DNA of 64,000 nt from Mucilaginibacter sp. (GTDB lineage Bacteria; Bacteroidota; Bacteroidia; Sphingobacteriales; Sphingobacteriaceae), in the NCBI RefSeq assembly GCF_028288185.1, contig NZ_JAQBOF010000028.1, positions 1 to 64,000 on the forward strand, written 5' to 3'. Shown one piece after another: positions 63,127 through 64,000 of this stretch. How positions within the stretch are numbered: the stretch's first letter is position 1; each line of letters begins with the position of its first letter. The position numbers and the translations under genes are program-made. Below the pieces are notes generated by a model that worked only from the letters and a program-made list of their open reading frames with translations, was not told the DNA's origin and did not search any database.

Positions 63127-63999
63127 TTATTTAACAACTACTGTACTGTCATTGGCCATTTTATAGTTAAAGTGTTTGGTAAAGCTTAATATTTCCATTA
63201 TAGTATCAAGGCGTTGATTGCCCAGTGTTATTGATATGCGTTCTTTTAAAAGGTCTTTGTCCTCAACCGTTATTTTGGTATTGTACTTCTTTTCTATCGC
63301 TTTAAATACATTGCTCAGATCTTCCTGGTCAAACACCAGCACGTTTTTACACCATAGGTTTACCACCGCTTCTTTGGTTATCGCTTTAACCACGTGTTTA
63401 GTTGTTCTGCTTAAAACAATCTCTTCTTTAGCTGTAAGCATAATAGCCGGTTTTGCAGGTTCGTTAGGTATAGTAATACCAACCTTGCCGGTAACTACGC
63501 TAACCTTGGTTGTTCCCTCACGTTTATAAGCGCGAATGTCAAACGACGTACCTAAAACAGTTACATTTAAGTTATTGGTTTTAACAATAAACGGATGGTC
63601 GGCCATGTGTTTAATATCAAAAAAGGCACGTCCCTCTAACAACTCTACCTCACGTACTTTTGCGTTAAAGGTTTTAGGATACTTAAATACCGAACCTGCA
63701 TTTAACCAAACTTTTGATCCATCGGCCAAAATGATCTGGATAACTTTGTTTGACGGAGCCTTAACTATCTGTTTTTCAACAGGCAATATTTGCTTGTCGG
63801 CAGATTGAAAAATAAAAATACCTATCAGCAAAATTGCCGCTATAGAAGCCACCGGCAATAATATGCGCCTTAAAGAAAAATTATGTTTTATAACTTTTTG
63901 TTGCTGCGCTTCTTTATCAAGTTGTATGCGCTGTTGCAGATTTTTAAATATGCGTTGTTTTATTTGTTCTTCCGTGTCGGGCAAATTGGTTTCCACAAC
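63127..63999 (-). CDS. FecR family anti-sigma factor, N-terminus beyond the window
   Basis: About 290 residues are visible and the frame stays open to the right edge, so the usual 40-60 residue N-terminal sigma-binding helices are mostly missing. Visible parts are a membrane helix (about 46-65, ILLPVASIAAILLIGIFIF), the FecR domain (about 85-185, IQIILADGSKVWLNAGSVFKYP, LEGRAFFDIKHMADHPFIV, VTVLGTSFDIRAY, VVTGKVGI) and the C-terminal DUF4974 (about 215-289, LSNVFKAIEKKYNTKITVEDKDLL). It should relay the SusC signal to an ECF sigma factor, probably encoded just outside the window. Confidence 0.92.
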   Translation of the reverse strand, partial: VVETNLPDTEEQIKQRIFKNLQQRIQLDKEAQQQKVIKHNFSLRRILLPVASIAAILLIGIFIFQSADKQILPVEKQIVKAPSNKVIQIILADGSKVWLNAGSVFKYPKTFNAKVREVELLEGRAFFDIKHMADHPFIVKTNNLNVTVLGTSFDIRAYKREGTTKVSVVTGKVGITIPNEPAKPAIMLTAKEEIVLSRTTKHVVKAITKEAVVNLWCKNVLVFDQEDLSNVFKAIEKKYNTKITVEDKDLLKERISITLGNQRLDTIMEILSFTKHFNYKMANDSTVVVK

Positions 64000-64000
64000 T

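Noticed and set aside
1..64000. tRNA, rRNA, riboswitch, IS element or prophage genes
   Set aside because: I looked through the gaps on both strands and saw no cloverleaf-like, rRNA-like, known riboswitch or transposase sequence; a covariance-model scan would be needed to exclude small RNAs.

Overview
The window looks like chromosomal DNA from a Bacteroidota bacterium of the family Sphingobacteriaceae, most likely Mucilaginibacter or a close relative. The evidence is a SusC/SusD pair preceded by a FecR anti-sigma factor, a type IX secretion type-B C-terminal domain, many genes starting with short Lys-rich signal peptides, promoter boxes of the Bacteroidota type (TAnnTTTG), and several families of short intergenic hairpin repeats typical of these genomes. 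The genus is an inference. No rRNA, tRNA, CRISPR array, transposase or prophage was recognised. Both edges cut through genes: a DUF2851 protein on the left and FecR on the right.

Bases 1-13,400 are mostly housekeeping and small cell-envelope genes: DUF2851-PspC, a CbpA/CbpM co-chaperone pair, a secreted EEP-fold phosphatase/nuclease, two tandem paralogous small secreted proteins with matching sigma54-like upstream boxes, an enoyl-CoA hydratase, a large NHL-repeat T9SS cargo protein, Pr6Pr and metallophosphoesterase membrane proteins, an overlooked 59-residue His/Asp-rich lipoprotein, an outer-membrane barrel candidate, DUF1345 and YwbE. Bases 13,400-30,100 hold two arginine-biosynthesis-type genes (argH and an M20 deacetylase) separated by a six-hairpin glycosidase, then DUF72, an amidase-AraC-SDR gene line, an MBL hydrolase, LolA, FtsK and an ankyrin protein.

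Bases 30,200-43,300 are the most distinctive part. A CocE-type hydrolase and an unusual secreted TonB-like protein precede a phosphopantetheinyl transferase that is divergent from a 1312-residue Pls/PosA-type NRPS (A-PCP-membrane/beta-helix architecture, as in poly-amino-acid synthetases). This meets, tail to tail across a repeat that supplies both stop codons, a two-gene operon of an Anbu proteasome-like protease and a transglutaminase-like protein. A BamA-like outer-membrane protein and a membrane histidine kinase-truncated globin-UBP zinc finger operon follow.

Bases 43,300-56,000 contain a Gly/Ser-rich DUF6515 protein, a CheB-CheR-PAS-PAS-histidine kinase fusion, an NTF2-fold lipoprotein, a histidine kinase whose N-terminus is sixteen tandem 21-residue repeats, and a YncE-phosphoesterase fusion. 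The right end is a FecR-SusC-SusD nutrient uptake locus followed by a NagB-PIG-L fusion, which suggests amino-sugar use.

The observations I rate highest are the NRPS/PPTase/Anbu/transglutaminase neighbourhood, the 63-bp repeat array of the kinase at 50.2 kb with a recent three-unit duplication, the kinase-globin-UBP operon, and two intergenic clusters of different short repeats built around a similar AT-rich core.
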